From a bacterium (lineage in GTDB: Bacteria; Patescibacteriota; Saccharimonadia; Saccharimonadales; UBA4665), in NCBI GenBank assembly GCA_021811625.1, contig JAJZNU010000005.1, positions 62,001-126,000 on the forward strand: a stretch of 64,000 nucleotides of DNA. The letters are read 5' to 3'. Below the pieces are notes generated by a model. The model had not been told where the DNA came from, did no database searches, and was given only the letters and a program-made list of their open reading frames with translations. A program made the translations under genes and the position numbers. Numbering within the stretch: the first letter of the stretch is position 1; each line of letters begins with the position of its first letter. Of the stretch, positions 39,815 through 48,538 are shown piece after piece.

Positions 39815-40390
39815 TTAGTTTTGTTTAGAAAACCACTCGGCAAATTCGTGCCAGGCATCTCGACGCGATAGATATCTTTCAACTACTGCTTTTTCGCCTT
39901 GCTCGAATACCTCAGCTATAGTTTTGGCATTATCATGGTCAAGGACGGTTACTGTCATATTTGGAGAGCGTTCGTTTTTGCCTCGCGCTTCATTAATTAT
40001 TTTGCCTGGAATATCGTTTTTAAATACCTGCATCGTACTTCCGTCGTAATAAGCTAAGTACTGATGCAATATAATTGCCCTGTCTTGCACACCATTCATT
40101 AAACGTAGAAAATCTTCAGACTTAAACCACTTATTAATGGATTTCATGTATGGGCCTGGGAAGCCGTTTAGCGCAGGTATATCCCAAGAATCATCGCTAA
40201 CAATAATTGGCTTAGATAATCCGTCGTAGGCGCTTTGAACTTTATCTTTGACAATAGCAACAGGATCTTCGCCCTGCATTTCGTCAATTTCAATAGCTGC
40301 TTGCTCAACCCTAATTCCAAATTTGGAGCAGACTGTTTGAGCAATAAGCATTTTTTCTTTGTTGCCCGTTGCGAAATATACAGTATTCAT
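39815..40390 (-). CDS. Non-canonical purine NTP pyrophosphatase (Ham1/RdgB-like)
   Basis: VYFATGNKEKMLIAQTVCSKFGI...QSAYDGLSKPIIVSDDSWDIPALNGFPGPYMK. Confidence 0.88.
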   Translation of the reverse strand: MNTVYFATGNKEKMLIAQTVCSKFGIRVEQAAIEIDEMQGEDPVAIVKDKVQSAYDGLSKPIIVSDDSWDIPALNGFPGPYMKSINKWFKSEDFLRLMNGVQDRAIILHQYLAYYDGSTMQVFKNDIPGKIINEARGKNERSPNMTVTVLDHDNAKTIAEVFEQGEKAVVERYLSRRDAWHEFAEWFSKQN

Positions 40391-40440
40391 TTCATAAATT
40401 ATATCGGAAGGAAGTCGGATTACTTAGAACAAAGTACGAA

Positions 40441-40470
40441 AAGGTTCTACACCGTACTGCTCAGCCAAGA
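40441..40470 (+). repeat. Cassette-boundary repeat B (interrupted by MITE 1)
   Basis: AAGGTTCTACACCGTACTGCTCAGCCAAGA preceding the MITE. Confidence 0.5.
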
Positions 40471-40591
40471 CACTACCGTTGACTTAAGCTTTTTCGCCAA
40501 AACAATAAGCTGTCGAGGTAAAAAATTAAGGTGTTTGAAGTCGCCTAAAATAATTGAAATCGTTCTAGATTTTCTTAAGTCAACGGCAGTG
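40471..40591 (+). mobile_element. 121-bp MITE, copy 1
   Basis: TIRs CACTACCGTTGACTTAAG...CTTAAGTCAACGGCAGTG; no coding capacity; read-through match to copy 2. Confidence 0.85.
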
Positions 40592-40769
40592 CCCAGCCAC
40601 AGGGGACGCTAACAGAGGTTAGATATGCATAATTGAAGTATTACGTTTCCGTACTTATCTGTAGGTAAGTTCGAAAATTTAATAGTTATTAAATCTTATT
40701 AACTATCTATGTATAATTTAATAATTATGTGCTATACTACAGTCATACAACTAAGATGAAAGGTATGAC

Positions 40770-40985
40770 ATGAGCGTTATTAGTTTCTCCGTAGACGAAA
40801 GAACAAAAAATGAGCTAGAACGGCTATCTAAAGAAGAGAACCGCACTAAAAGTGATATTTTTCGTGATATGTACAAAACCTACACGTTCAACCGGACCCT
40901 TACTAAAATACAAAATATTGGTAAAGAGAAGTTTTTGGCTCTAGGTATTGAGTCAATTGACGACGCGGAAGCATTTTTGGGCTAA
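40770..40985 (+). CDS. Ribbon-helix-helix antitoxin
   Basis: MSVISFSVDERTKNELERLSKEENRTKSDIFRDMYKTY; directly upstream of PIN gene. Confidence 0.85.
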   Translation: MSVISFSVDERTKNELERLSKEENRTKSDIFRDMYKTYTFNRTLTKIQNIGKEKFLALGIESIDDAEAFLG

Positions 40986-40992
40986 CTAAACC

Positions 40993-41427
40993 ATGCAGCC
41001 CTTGAAAGTAGTATTTGATACCAATATATTTGTCATGGCCGCAGGTATGCCTGGAGGTTATATAGACTACTGGCTTGATTTTGCTAAACCACCCCACAAC
41101 AAGTTCCTGCTATATAGTTCACCTATAATATTAGAAGAAGTTCAAGAAAAACTAGAAGAAAGACTAAAGTTTACGCGACCACTTGCCGTTGAATATATCG
41201 AAGCTATTAAAAGCATTGCGACAGTCGTTAACCCTAGGGTCACTCTAGATGAGGTGCCGACTGATCCTGACGACAATCGCATTTTAGAATGCGCGATTGA
41301 GACTAACGCTGATCTCATTATTACGGCAGATAGAGACTTAATAAGTTTAAAATCATTTCAAGGTGTTCAAATTTTTCATCCCAGTAACCTTAAATACATT
41401 TTCAAATACTTAGAGAACGATATTTAA
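40993..41427 (+). CDS. PIN-domain toxin
   Basis: KVVFDTNIFVMAAGMPGG...DPDDNRILECAIETNADLIITADRDLISLKSFQGVQIFHPSNL. Confidence 0.92.
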   Translation: MQPLKVVFDTNIFVMAAGMPGGYIDYWLDFAKPPHNKFLLYSSPIILEEVQEKLEERLKFTRPLAVEYIEAIKSIATVVNPRVTLDEVPTDPDDNRILECAIETNADLIITADRDLISLKSFQGVQIFHPSNLKYIFKYLENDI

Positions 41428-41460
41428 TCACTAAAATATCTAAGTCATGACTATATTGAT

Positions 41461-41498
41461 AACAAGGTTCGGAAATCGCCCCTTATACCCAGCCAATC
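41461..41498 (+). repeat. Cassette-boundary repeat C (interrupted by MITE 2)
   Basis: AACAAGGTTCGGAAATCGCCCCTTATACCCAGCCAATC; tRNA-3'-end-like. Confidence 0.65.
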
Positions 41499-41619
41499 CA
41501 CTGCCGTTGACTTAAGAAAATCTAGAACGATTTCAATTATTTTAGGCGACTTCAAACACCTTAATTTTTTACCTCGACAGCTTATTGTTTTGGCGAAAAA
41601 GCTTAAGTCAACGGTAGTG
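41499..41619 (-). mobile_element. 121-bp MITE, copy 2 (inverted relative to copy 1)
   Basis: Reverse complement matches copy 1 over all 121 bp by eye. Confidence 0.85.
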
Positions 41620-41766
41620 CTCTGCCAATTTGGTAACATTCGACCACAATAACTCCTTAGGTTCGAGAATACGAATAGGACCTCCAAGCTCTAGTCTTTG
41701 CATTTCTAAAATCGCATATTACTCTTGCTTTAATAAGGTAGCCTCCGAGTCTATTATCATTACAGT

Positions 41767-42990
41767 ATGCGAGAATATGTTGCCACAAAAGTGGGCGAAA
41801 GCATTGCCGCTCAAACCGGATTGGACGTATTAGCTAATAGCCTTCATAAAAGCGACTATGGTCGTCCGTTGTTCCTATTGGCTCACCTCACTCAAGACAT
41901 TTACGGTTGGCGAGACGACAATGAAGGCATGGAAGCTGAAGTTAGGACAGTTAGAGAGAAGCTTAAAACTACAGACGAAGTTTTGATGTTCGATAGGGCG
42001 ATGTCTATAGATCCAGAAACTGATGGTTGGCGGCAGCTTGGAGATCTTGAAGAGTACACCCTTTTCCCCGTTCGCTCAATAAAACCCTTTGCAAAGTCCA
42101 GTGATGAAGACCGATTTATATTAAGCGGAGCAGCAGGGTTAAGTCTCATAAACTATAGGCAACACTGCCCCTTACTTTCAAGAAGTAGATATCAAGAGTT
42201 CGGTTTTCGGTCATTTAACGAAGCCTGTGCCTTTGTTGGTGGATATGTCGTCGGACGACTCATTGATTTAGAGACAAGTCGCCTGAGAGAAAAAGAACCG
42301 GCCTTTAAATACACAGAGGAAGGCTTCATCTATTCAGTTGGCGTTGGCGGTTCATTTCATGGTGATTTCCGTATGTCAGAAACTAGGTTGCCACAATCAG
42401 ATATCGTTTCGCCCATAAACACAATGACCGAATTTAGCCCTCAGCAAAATCTGGATCTTGCAGGCTATCACTCCATAGAACCAGAAATAGTAGCTACGCT
42501 AATTGAAGCTGAATACATAAGGGCCGGAAAGGTTGCAGCAATTCAGTTAGTGAACGAATTTGCCACAGTCCTAACGGAAGGTGCCGATAGTTCAGGTGAT
42601 ATTAATCTCAAAATTGGTGCATTCGCAGACTACGGTGACAAAAACGTTAGATACTCTCTAGCTCCTCTTCGACTTTTACTTACTCACGACGAATATGATC
42701 CATTGAGATGCAAGAATATTTTACATAGCAGCCCCTATTTGCCGCAATCCTCAACCATGTTTGAAATTGTATCGACAGAAACAGGTGTGAAATTTCAAAA
42801 CAGAGACGAGCAGCAAGATTTTGACGTTCGTGGCATAAGTGTAGATCGAGAACATTACGTAGATATGTTTAGGGCATTAATTGGACAGACGTCTGGCGGC
42901 TTAGGCCGGACTTCACCAGCACAGTTAATTGAACTCGTATATCGAGCAAAATCTATGCTAGAAGACAAGGTTATGGATGATGACTATTAA
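41767..42990 (+). CDS. Hypothetical protein (cassette gene)
   Basis: 407-aa ORF with consistent codon use; no recognised family. Confidence 0.65.
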   Translation: MREYVATKVGESIAAQTGLDVLANSLHKSDYGRPLFLLAHLTQDIYGWRDDNEGMEAEVRTVREKLKTTDEVLMFDRAMSIDPETDGWRQLGDLEEYTLFPVRSIKPFAKSSDEDRFILSGAAGLSLINYRQHCPLLSRSRYQEFGFRSFNEACAFVGGYVVGRLIDLETSRLREKEPAFKYTEEGFIYSVGVGGSFHGDFRMSETRLPQSDIVSPINTMTEFSPQQNLDLAGYHSIEPEIVATLIEAEYIRAGKVAAIQLVNEFATVLTEGADSSGDINLKIGAFADYGDKNVRYSLAPLRLLLTHDEYDPLRCKNILHSSPYLPQSSTMFEIVSTETGVKFQNRDEQQDFDVRGISVDREHYVDMFRALIGQTSGGLGRTSPAQLIELVYRAKSMLEDKVMDDDY

Positions 42991-43064
42991 TGCAACGCTG
43001 ACGGTGAAGTTATTCAAGCCAACAGAGCCTTCACTCTCGCCATTGACGTTGGGTCAATAGTAAA

Positions 43065-43109
43065 AGTCAAAGTTCGAAAATCGGACTATAGCCCTAGCCA
43101 CTGCATAAG
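43065..43109 (+). repeat. Cassette-boundary repeat D
   Basis: AGTCAAAGTTCGAAAATCGGACTATAGCCCTAGCCACTGCATAAG; 19/20 match with repeat E over AGTCAA(A/G)GTTCGAAAATCGG. Confidence 0.75.
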
Positions 43110-43116
43110 CTTCAGC

Positions 43117-43140
43117 AAAGACTTATCCGAAGTCTTTTTC
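43117..43140. terminator. Hairpin terminator AAAGACTT-ATCCG-AAGTCTTTTTC
   Basis: Perfect 8-bp stem followed by T-tract on + strand. Confidence 0.65.
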
Positions 43141-43166
43141 GCTAGAATGACAGCCAGCCTATGACT

Positions 43167-43556
43167 CTATGCTTTTTGTAAAGCTGCGGTTAATGATTGA
43201 ATAAATGCTTGACTTGTATATGTTGCTCCACTGATAACATTAACATTAGCGTTTTGGGATTTAATGGCCTCTTTTTGCAAGTATGGCATTACTTGCTGAG
43301 CAATCAATATCGAGGTTTGGTCTAGGTTTGGATATTGTAGAAATTTGACACTTACAATTTTACCGCTTTGGATGTCGGCCTGGACCTGGACATTACCATA
43401 ATAGGCATTGGCAACCGAGCCATCATAGACACCATTTTTATAGGAACTGCGTGAGGAACTGGAGCTATGAGGAGTATTCGATTTAGCTCTATGTAGAACC
43501 AAAATGCCGACGACAAGTACGACAACAATTCCAACTACAACAACGACTTTTTTCAT
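43167..43556 (-). CDS. FMN-binding domain protein, membrane anchored
   Basis: N-terminal TM; YKNGVYDGSVANAYYGNVQVQADIQSGKIVSVKFLQYP...VNVISGATYTSQAFIQSLTAAL (SGATYTS flavinylation-like motif). Confidence 0.88.
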   Translation of the reverse strand: MKKVVVVVGIVVVLVVGILVLHRAKSNTPHSSSSSRSSYKNGVYDGSVANAYYGNVQVQADIQSGKIVSVKFLQYPNLDQTSILIAQQVMPYLQKEAIKSQNANVNVISGATYTSQAFIQSLTAALQKA

Positions 43557-43909
43557 GCTTTTATTGTCTACCTAACGCGGTCATTAATAAATAGTATAGG
43601 TTCATACTGTTGATTTCCTGATTTTTTGAAAATAAACTTGACGAAGTATTGGTCTAATATTCGGGTTTTGTGGGTCTGACATTAGCCAGCTGGTTTTGAG
43701 TATGCCATAACCCTAGTTCTGACTTCGCCAACCAAGGATAGCCAACTTGGAAAGATAGAACCACAGAAACGACTTTGTTTCGAAAATCCAACCATATCTC
43801 ATCCAAGCTAAAATCTCGAACTTGCAGCTTTTGAAGCAAGAGATAAATAATAATGTTATATAGCTAATGTAGCCTTAATCCTCGTCGGCGATTCTGGATC
43901 GACAGCAAG

Positions 43910-43977
43910 AGTCAAGGTTCGAAAATCGGGCCCTATTCCCAACCAGCACGAATTAGTGCCTTAGTCAAAGAAGTATC
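43910..43977 (+). repeat. Cassette-boundary repeat E (best-preserved copy)
   Basis: AGTCAAGGTTCGAAAATCGGGCCCTATTCCCAACCAGCACGAATTAGTGCCTTAGTCAAAGAAGTATC. Confidence 0.75.
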
Positions 43978-43990
43978 AACGCTATTATAC

Positions 43991-44398
43991 TTGGGGTCAG
44001 CTTTGATCCGTGCCATACTACTAATTGTGAGCAGCAAGCTATTTAATCAACCGATAATTTATCAAAGAGTCGAAGCGGGATTTATTTTTATAGCTAGCCT
44101 TTACCTATACCTTCACCTGCATTTTCATTTGTTATGGTTTATTGTCTTTTTGTTAAGTGTGGATATATTTATGATAGGCTACCTATTCAGTAAAGTTTTT
44201 GGAGCACAGCTATACAATTTTGGTCATACATACATAATTCCAGCAACACTTGTCGTAATTGGCGTATCTAGCAGTACTAGACCGCTAGTTGCGGCAGGGA
44301 TTATTTGGATAGCCCATATCGCTATGGACAGATCACTCGGCTATGGATTAAAGTTCAAAACCGGCTTTAAAGATACACATTTAGGCACTATCAAGTAA
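43991..44398 (+). CDS. DUF4260-like small membrane protein
   Basis: Multi-TM; terminal AMDRSLGYGLKFKTGFKDTHLGTIK. Confidence 0.75.
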   Translation: MGSALIRAILLIVSSKLFNQPIIYQRVEAGFIFIASLYLYLHLHFHLLWFIVFLLSVDIFMIGYLFSKVFGAQLYNFGHTYIIPATLVVIGVSSSTRPLVAAGIIWIAHIAMDRSLGYGLKFKTGFKDTHLGTIK

Positions 44399-44446
44399 CC
44401 CTCAAGGTGCCCGTAAATATATAGTTATAGTACGAGGATTGCAAAG

Positions 44447-44499
44447 AGTCTAGATCGGCAGATTCAGCTAGCTTGAATTCGAACGTTAGTAAAAAATAT
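44447..44499 (+). repeat. Cassette-boundary repeat F
   Basis: AGAGTCTAGATCGGCAGATTCAGCTAGCTTGAATTCGAACGTTAGTAAAAAAT; aligns with repeat A; ATTCAGCTAGCTTGAAT dyad. Confidence 0.6.
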
Positions 44500-44507
44500 A
44501 ATTACAA

Positions 44508-44729
44508 CTATTTTTCTGTTTTTGAAAAGGTCAGTCCATAAATTTTCTTGCTAAGCAGAACAAATTTTATAGTTGCCGATAGCCAACCCACAAAGTAGCC
44601 CAAAAATATTAAAGCGAGATCTTTTAGGTCTAGCGAGCTTTTAAGATGCCACCTTACCAGAAATATGATTCCCCAAACGATAAAGATTCCAATACTATAT
44701 ATTGTCCACGATCTGTATGATTTATTCAT
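44508..44729 (-). CDS. Small two-TM membrane protein (cassette gene)
   Basis: 73 aa, hydrophobic segments IYSIGIFIVWGIIFLV and ALIFLGYFVGWLSATIKFVLL. Confidence 0.6.
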   Translation of the reverse strand: MNKSYRSWTIYSIGIFIVWGIIFLVRWHLKSSLDLKDLALIFLGYFVGWLSATIKFVLLSKKIYGLTFSKTEK

Positions 44730-44860
44730 AAGTTAATTGTATCCCATACTTACTTAGTAAAGGCCGAAAAGTTTCGTGCCCAGCGTACCCATAAGTTACG
44801 ACCTGGAGAGGTAGTCCAGAATGGTACGAGGAGTGCAGAGTAGCGTAGACAATGTATGAA

Positions 44861-44925
44861 GAGATTCTAGTCTAGCGTGCTCAACCAAACATAAATCTCG
44901 AATCGTAGCTTTAAGAAAGTTTGTC
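44861..44925 (+). repeat. Cassette-boundary repeat G (degenerate)
   Basis: GATTCTAGTCTAGCGTGCTCAACCAAACATAAATCTCGAATCGTAGC...; alignable with A and F; GTACGAGGAnTGCAnAG shared upstream of F and G. Confidence 0.45.
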
Positions 44926-45008
44926 AGGGAATATAACTTATAGAGGTGAACAATATTAAAGTCTTATTGGCTGAGTAACCATTATTCCGGGCCAATTAAT
45001 ATCTAAAG

Positions 45009-45305
45009 TTATACCAGCTTTAATTCAATTAAAAAAACCAGCAATAATATTGACATAAGACCAGCCAAGAAGATATATTCGGCGATTGTTTCATAGATTT
45101 TATCTCGGCTGCCATTGTTAGATCTAATTGAAAGAAATGAAAAGATGACACTTACGGAGAATAGAATTACGATTATCGATGCAAATTGATCGATTTTAGT
45201 TTTGTGTATGAGATTTAACGTCCGCATCGTTGTGACTGCAATAAAAGAAAAACCTAATAAACTTGCTGATGCATTAAGTATATGTTCGTTCTTGTGCTTA
45301 GCCAT
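45009..45305 (-). CDS. Small multi-TM membrane protein (cassette gene)
   Basis: 98 aa, three hydrophobic segments. Confidence 0.6.
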   Translation of the reverse strand: MAKHKNEHILNASASLLGFSFIAVTTMRTLNLIHKTKIDQFASIIVILFSVSVIFSFLSIRSNNGSRDKIYETIAEYIFLAGLMSILLLVFLIELKLV

Positions 45306-45439
45306 AGACTATCTGTTAATTTAATCGTCCGCCCTGGTTTTGAGCTGGAGTATCAAGATATTCAAGATATAGCTAGGCTTATTATTTTGTTGGGTAGCGA
45401 GTGTTCAATAAGGAGCACGACACTACCAATGATGTTCCA

Positions 45440-45530
45440 CCGGCATGCCCAGCCGGACTAGTAAAATACAATCATGGTACTTCTTAGTTTCAAAAATCCT
45501 ACCATAGCCCCAACCGACTCACATAACAGG
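45440..45530 (+). repeat. Cassette-boundary repeat H / candidate attR
   Basis: GGCATGCCCAGCCGGACTAG... then TTTCAAAAATCCTACCATAGCCCCAACCGACTCACATAACAGG resembling tRNA-Gln 3' end plus downstream sequence. Confidence 0.55.
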
Positions 45531-46050
45531 TATGAATATGTTCCAAATTTTGGGACACTTTCTTAATCTCAACCAGGAGTTATTGGTTTTGGTTACTGAC
45601 AAATATTAGTGGATTTGGTACATGGGAGGTCGGTTATCCTGGAACGATAATTAAATAACTGGCAATGGCTAAATTTAAAGGCTTATGTGCTAGATCCCGG
45701 AGTAGCATCTAACTTTTTCGGACACATTCATAGATTGCCCGTACCGATAATAAGCATGGAGTCGCTCAAGTAGACTGGCGTCGTCGATGGTCTTGGGCAA
45801 CCGGACGCGAACACTACACGAATTCATACCAACAACCGAGTAAGGGAGCGCTGTCAATTGTCTTCATGTGACTATTGGGCCCTATTACCCGTGCTAATAC
45901 AGGAAAATCGCCGGCACTACGCTACTACAACACAACTAATTTTCTGTGTGGGTGTATGGACGGGTCGGAATGGTCAGAGTTTCGCTTTTTGGGCGAGCGC
46001 TCTGAACCGTTCCGGCCCCGTCCGATCCCTATGGTATTGGACCTTTCTTG

Positions 46051-47193
46051 TTACGCTACGGGTGTTTCCCGATGCGGACGAATGATGCCCCAGTTGCCGC
46101 CTTCCAGCGCCATCTTGAAATACCAGATGATGCCAAGCGGCGTCAGGATCATGCTCGACACGAACGTGTAGAACGGCATTATGAGTAGCCACTTGTTTTT
46201 CGCACGCCAGTGCACATAGACCGCCAAGGCGACGTACAGCACTAGAGCGGTGATGAGCGAGTAACCGGGTTCGGTCAGAGCCCACCAGCGGAAGAACAGT
46301 CCAACGATGGCCACCAGCCCGCCGTATATCCAGAAAAACGGGTGGCGTACAATCAGCCAGCCGTTCACAATGAACAGACGGAACTCGCCGCCAGCCCACG
46401 CCAGACGTTGACGGAACCAAGGCAAAAGGCCGCTAGGAACATCGGTAACCACCTCGAACGGAATGTGTCCGATGCGATAGCCGCGATCCTTGGCAATAAC
46501 GCCAATCTCCACATCGTTGCCCTGGAAGAACAAAGAGTGGTGATCCATGACGTCACGCATGACCTCGGTCTTGGCCACCTGACAGGCGCCGGAAACCATC
46601 CAGGGCGCAAGAAAGCGCATCTGCATAGCCAACCGGTATTCGAGCCGCTGTAACTTAGTAAGCAGCGAGTCGTCAGGGTTGTTCAGCACCAGTCGGATGG
46701 ACGCGATGTCCAGATTCTGGATAACCAGCTCGCCCACGAGAGACGAAATGGGTTGGCAAGTGATGGTGTCGGCGTCCAGCGGCACGACATATGGCTCTGT
46801 GACTGTGCTCAACGCGTTCCGAATTAGCCGGTCTCGGATGGTTCCGCCAGTGGTCCGCCGTCGATTCATCTGAGAACGACTATGCGTACCGCTTTGTGGC
46901 CGGTCAACGAATATACGAAAGCCGTGGTTCTTGGCGATATCACCTAGTTCAGCGTAGAACTCAGCCGTCTCATTGCCGGTGGTACAGAGCGTCACGCGCT
47001 GGCCGTACTGACTTAGGTAGGTGACGTTCTGGAGGTATGCGGTACGGCCCCAGATGGGAACCAGGATGCGGAAGGACTCGATGGCTTGCGCCCCGAATTC
47101 GTAACTGCGGCCGCGGGCACGTATGCCAGCGAAGCCATCAATGAGCACTGCCAGAAGCGGCAGCAGCAGAATGGCGATCCAGAAGAACGACAT
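46051..47193 (-). CDS. Family 2 glycosyltransferase (hyaluronan synthase-like), membrane
   Basis: VVPLDADTITCQPISSLVGELV, FFQGNDVEIGVIAKDRGYRIGHIPFEVVTDVPSGLLPWFRQRLAWAGGEFRLF. Confidence 0.88.
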   Translation of the reverse strand: MSFFWIAILLLPLLAVLIDGFAGIRARGRSYEFGAQAIESFRILVPIWGRTAYLQNVTYLSQYGQRVTLCTTGNETAEFYAELGDIAKNHGFRIFVDRPQSGTHSRSQMNRRRTTGGTIRDRLIRNALSTVTEPYVVPLDADTITCQPISSLVGELVIQNLDIASIRLVLNNPDDSLLTKLQRLEYRLAMQMRFLAPWMVSGACQVAKTEVMRDVMDHHSLFFQGNDVEIGVIAKDRGYRIGHIPFEVVTDVPSGLLPWFRQRLAWAGGEFRLFIVNGWLIVRHPFFWIYGGLVAIVGLFFRWWALTEPGYSLITALVLYVALAVYVHWRAKNKWLLIMPFYTFVSSMILTPLGIIWYFKMALEGGNWGIIRPHRETPVA

Positions 47194-47194
47194 G

Positions 47195-48268
47195 TCAAAC
47201 CTCCATTGCCATAGATGTGGTCGGGTGGACGATGAGGCCGAAAAGCAATGAGCGGATTTTAGACGCGGATGCCCCCTTGGCAGCCATACATACGTTCAGA
47301 ATGTCGTTTAGCGAGATTGGTTCCGCTACCGCGACCATAGAGATTGCCGGATGGCGAGTGGGGGTGCGCGTTTCACCGACATCAAACAGCGTCTCGTCTA
47401 GCTTTTCGCCCGGGCGCATGCCAGTGACGATAATCTCCGGATGAGCACCGATAGTCTCGGCATGGCGCTGAATGATGTCCTTGATACGGTAACTGTCGCC
47501 CATGTTCAGGACGAACGTGTTCCCGTCGTTAGCCATCACCGCTGCTTCGATCACCAGGCCGACGGCCTGCGGGATTGTCATGAAGAAGCGGGTCATGGCC
47601 TCGTCGGTCAAGGTGACTGGTTTGTCATTGGCGACCTGCCAGGTCAATGTTTCGATGAACGAGCCACGGCTGGCAAAGACATTGCCGAACCGCACAGATG
47701 CGGTCAGCATTCCTTGGCCGGCGTACGACTGGATGATGATCTCGGCCAGGCGCTTGCTCACGCCGAGCACACTGGTTGGGTTTGACGCCTTGTCGGTGGA
47801 AATGTTAACCAACCGCTGTACACCGCTGTTGACACAGGCCTCGGCCACGTTGTACGTACCTAGAACGTTGGTGACCACGGCCATGTTGGGGCTGCGCTCC
47901 AGAAGTGGCAAATGCTTGCACGCGGCTGCGTGAAACACGATCTCCGGCCGGTGCTCGTCGACAATTTCTTCAAGCGTATGCAGATCCCGGATATCGGCCA
48001 ATACCATGGTCTTGTCGACTAGCAGCGCGGTACCGGTGAGCTCACGCTCCAGCATATACAGTGCATACTCGTTGTTGTCGACGCAGATGACACTGGCGGC
48101 TTTTAGGAGATGCAGTTGGCGAACGATATCGCTGCCGATACTGCCGCCTGCGCCGGTAACCAGCGCCGTCCGGTTTTCGATGAGTCTCTTTGCCTCTTCT
48201 CCGTAGACGGGGGTAGTGGCACGCTTCAGCAGGGCCTCGGCAGAAACTGGGCTAGTGATGTTCCACAT
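47195..48268 (-). CDS. CapD/FlaA1-type NDP-sugar dehydratase/epimerase
   Basis: ALVTGAGGSIGSDIVRQLHLLKA, HAAACKHLPLLERSPNMAVVTNVLGTYNVAEAC, STDKASNPTSVLGVSKRLAE. Confidence 0.95.
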   Translation of the reverse strand: MWNITSPVSAEALLKRATTPVYGEEAKRLIENRTALVTGAGGSIGSDIVRQLHLLKAASVICVDNNEYALYMLERELTGTALLVDKTMVLADIRDLHTLEEIVDEHRPEIVFHAAACKHLPLLERSPNMAVVTNVLGTYNVAEACVNSGVQRLVNISTDKASNPTSVLGVSKRLAEIIIQSYAGQGMLTASVRFGNVFASRGSFIETLTWQVANDKPVTLTDEAMTRFFMTIPQAVGLVIEAAVMANDGNTFVLNMGDSYRIKDIIQRHAETIGAHPEIIVTGMRPGEKLDETLFDVGETRTPTRHPAISMVAVAEPISLNDILNVCMAAKGASASKIRSLLFGLIVHPTTSMAMEV

Positions 48269-48538
48269 TATGTGGGCTCCATTTTCTTTCGTCGAAAATT
48301 GAATTTAGTGGACCGATTGAGCTAACAGAAAGGGTTGCCAAATACTTAAGGGACCTCCTAAACTAACGGGCGAATGCCCATGTGTAGGTTGTGTATATAT
48401 TAACAGTATTTCGTATATTTAGCAAGAAGGTCTAAGATTTTTGGTGTCTGCATCGTCCCATGCACCCACTTCGTTTGAGTGCGCGGGACGCTGCTCACCG
48501 TTTGCCGTGCGACTCTGAGCATAGCTTGCGGCGGATAA

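Larger units (their letters stand above)
21321..45530. mobile_element. Putative tRNA-Gln-associated genomic island (~24 kb)
   Basis: Starts at the tRNA 3' end; AATCCTACCAT-N15-CATAACAGG (21321-21355) recurs as AATCCTACCAT-N16-CATAACAGG (45495-45530); contains serine recombinase, terminase, defence genes and cassette-like array. Confidence 0.65.

Noticed and set aside
43654-43839. 61-aa minus ORF between the FMN-binding gene and repeat E
   Set aside because: No RBS or family support; probably non-coding.
39750-45530. Classical integron attC sites
   Set aside because: No convincing RYYYAAC...GTTRRRY pairs bounding each spacer, cassettes are in mixed orientation, and no tyrosine integron integrase is in the window; kept only as an analogy.
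45858-46171. Plus ORFs 45858-46085 and 45875-46171
   Set aside because: Overlap the end of the glycosyltransferase gene and have unlikely composition.
46342-48325. Plus-strand ORFs 46342-46653, 47441-47785, 47502-47933
   Set aside because: Antisense to well-supported glycosyltransferase and CapD-like genes in higher-GC sequence.
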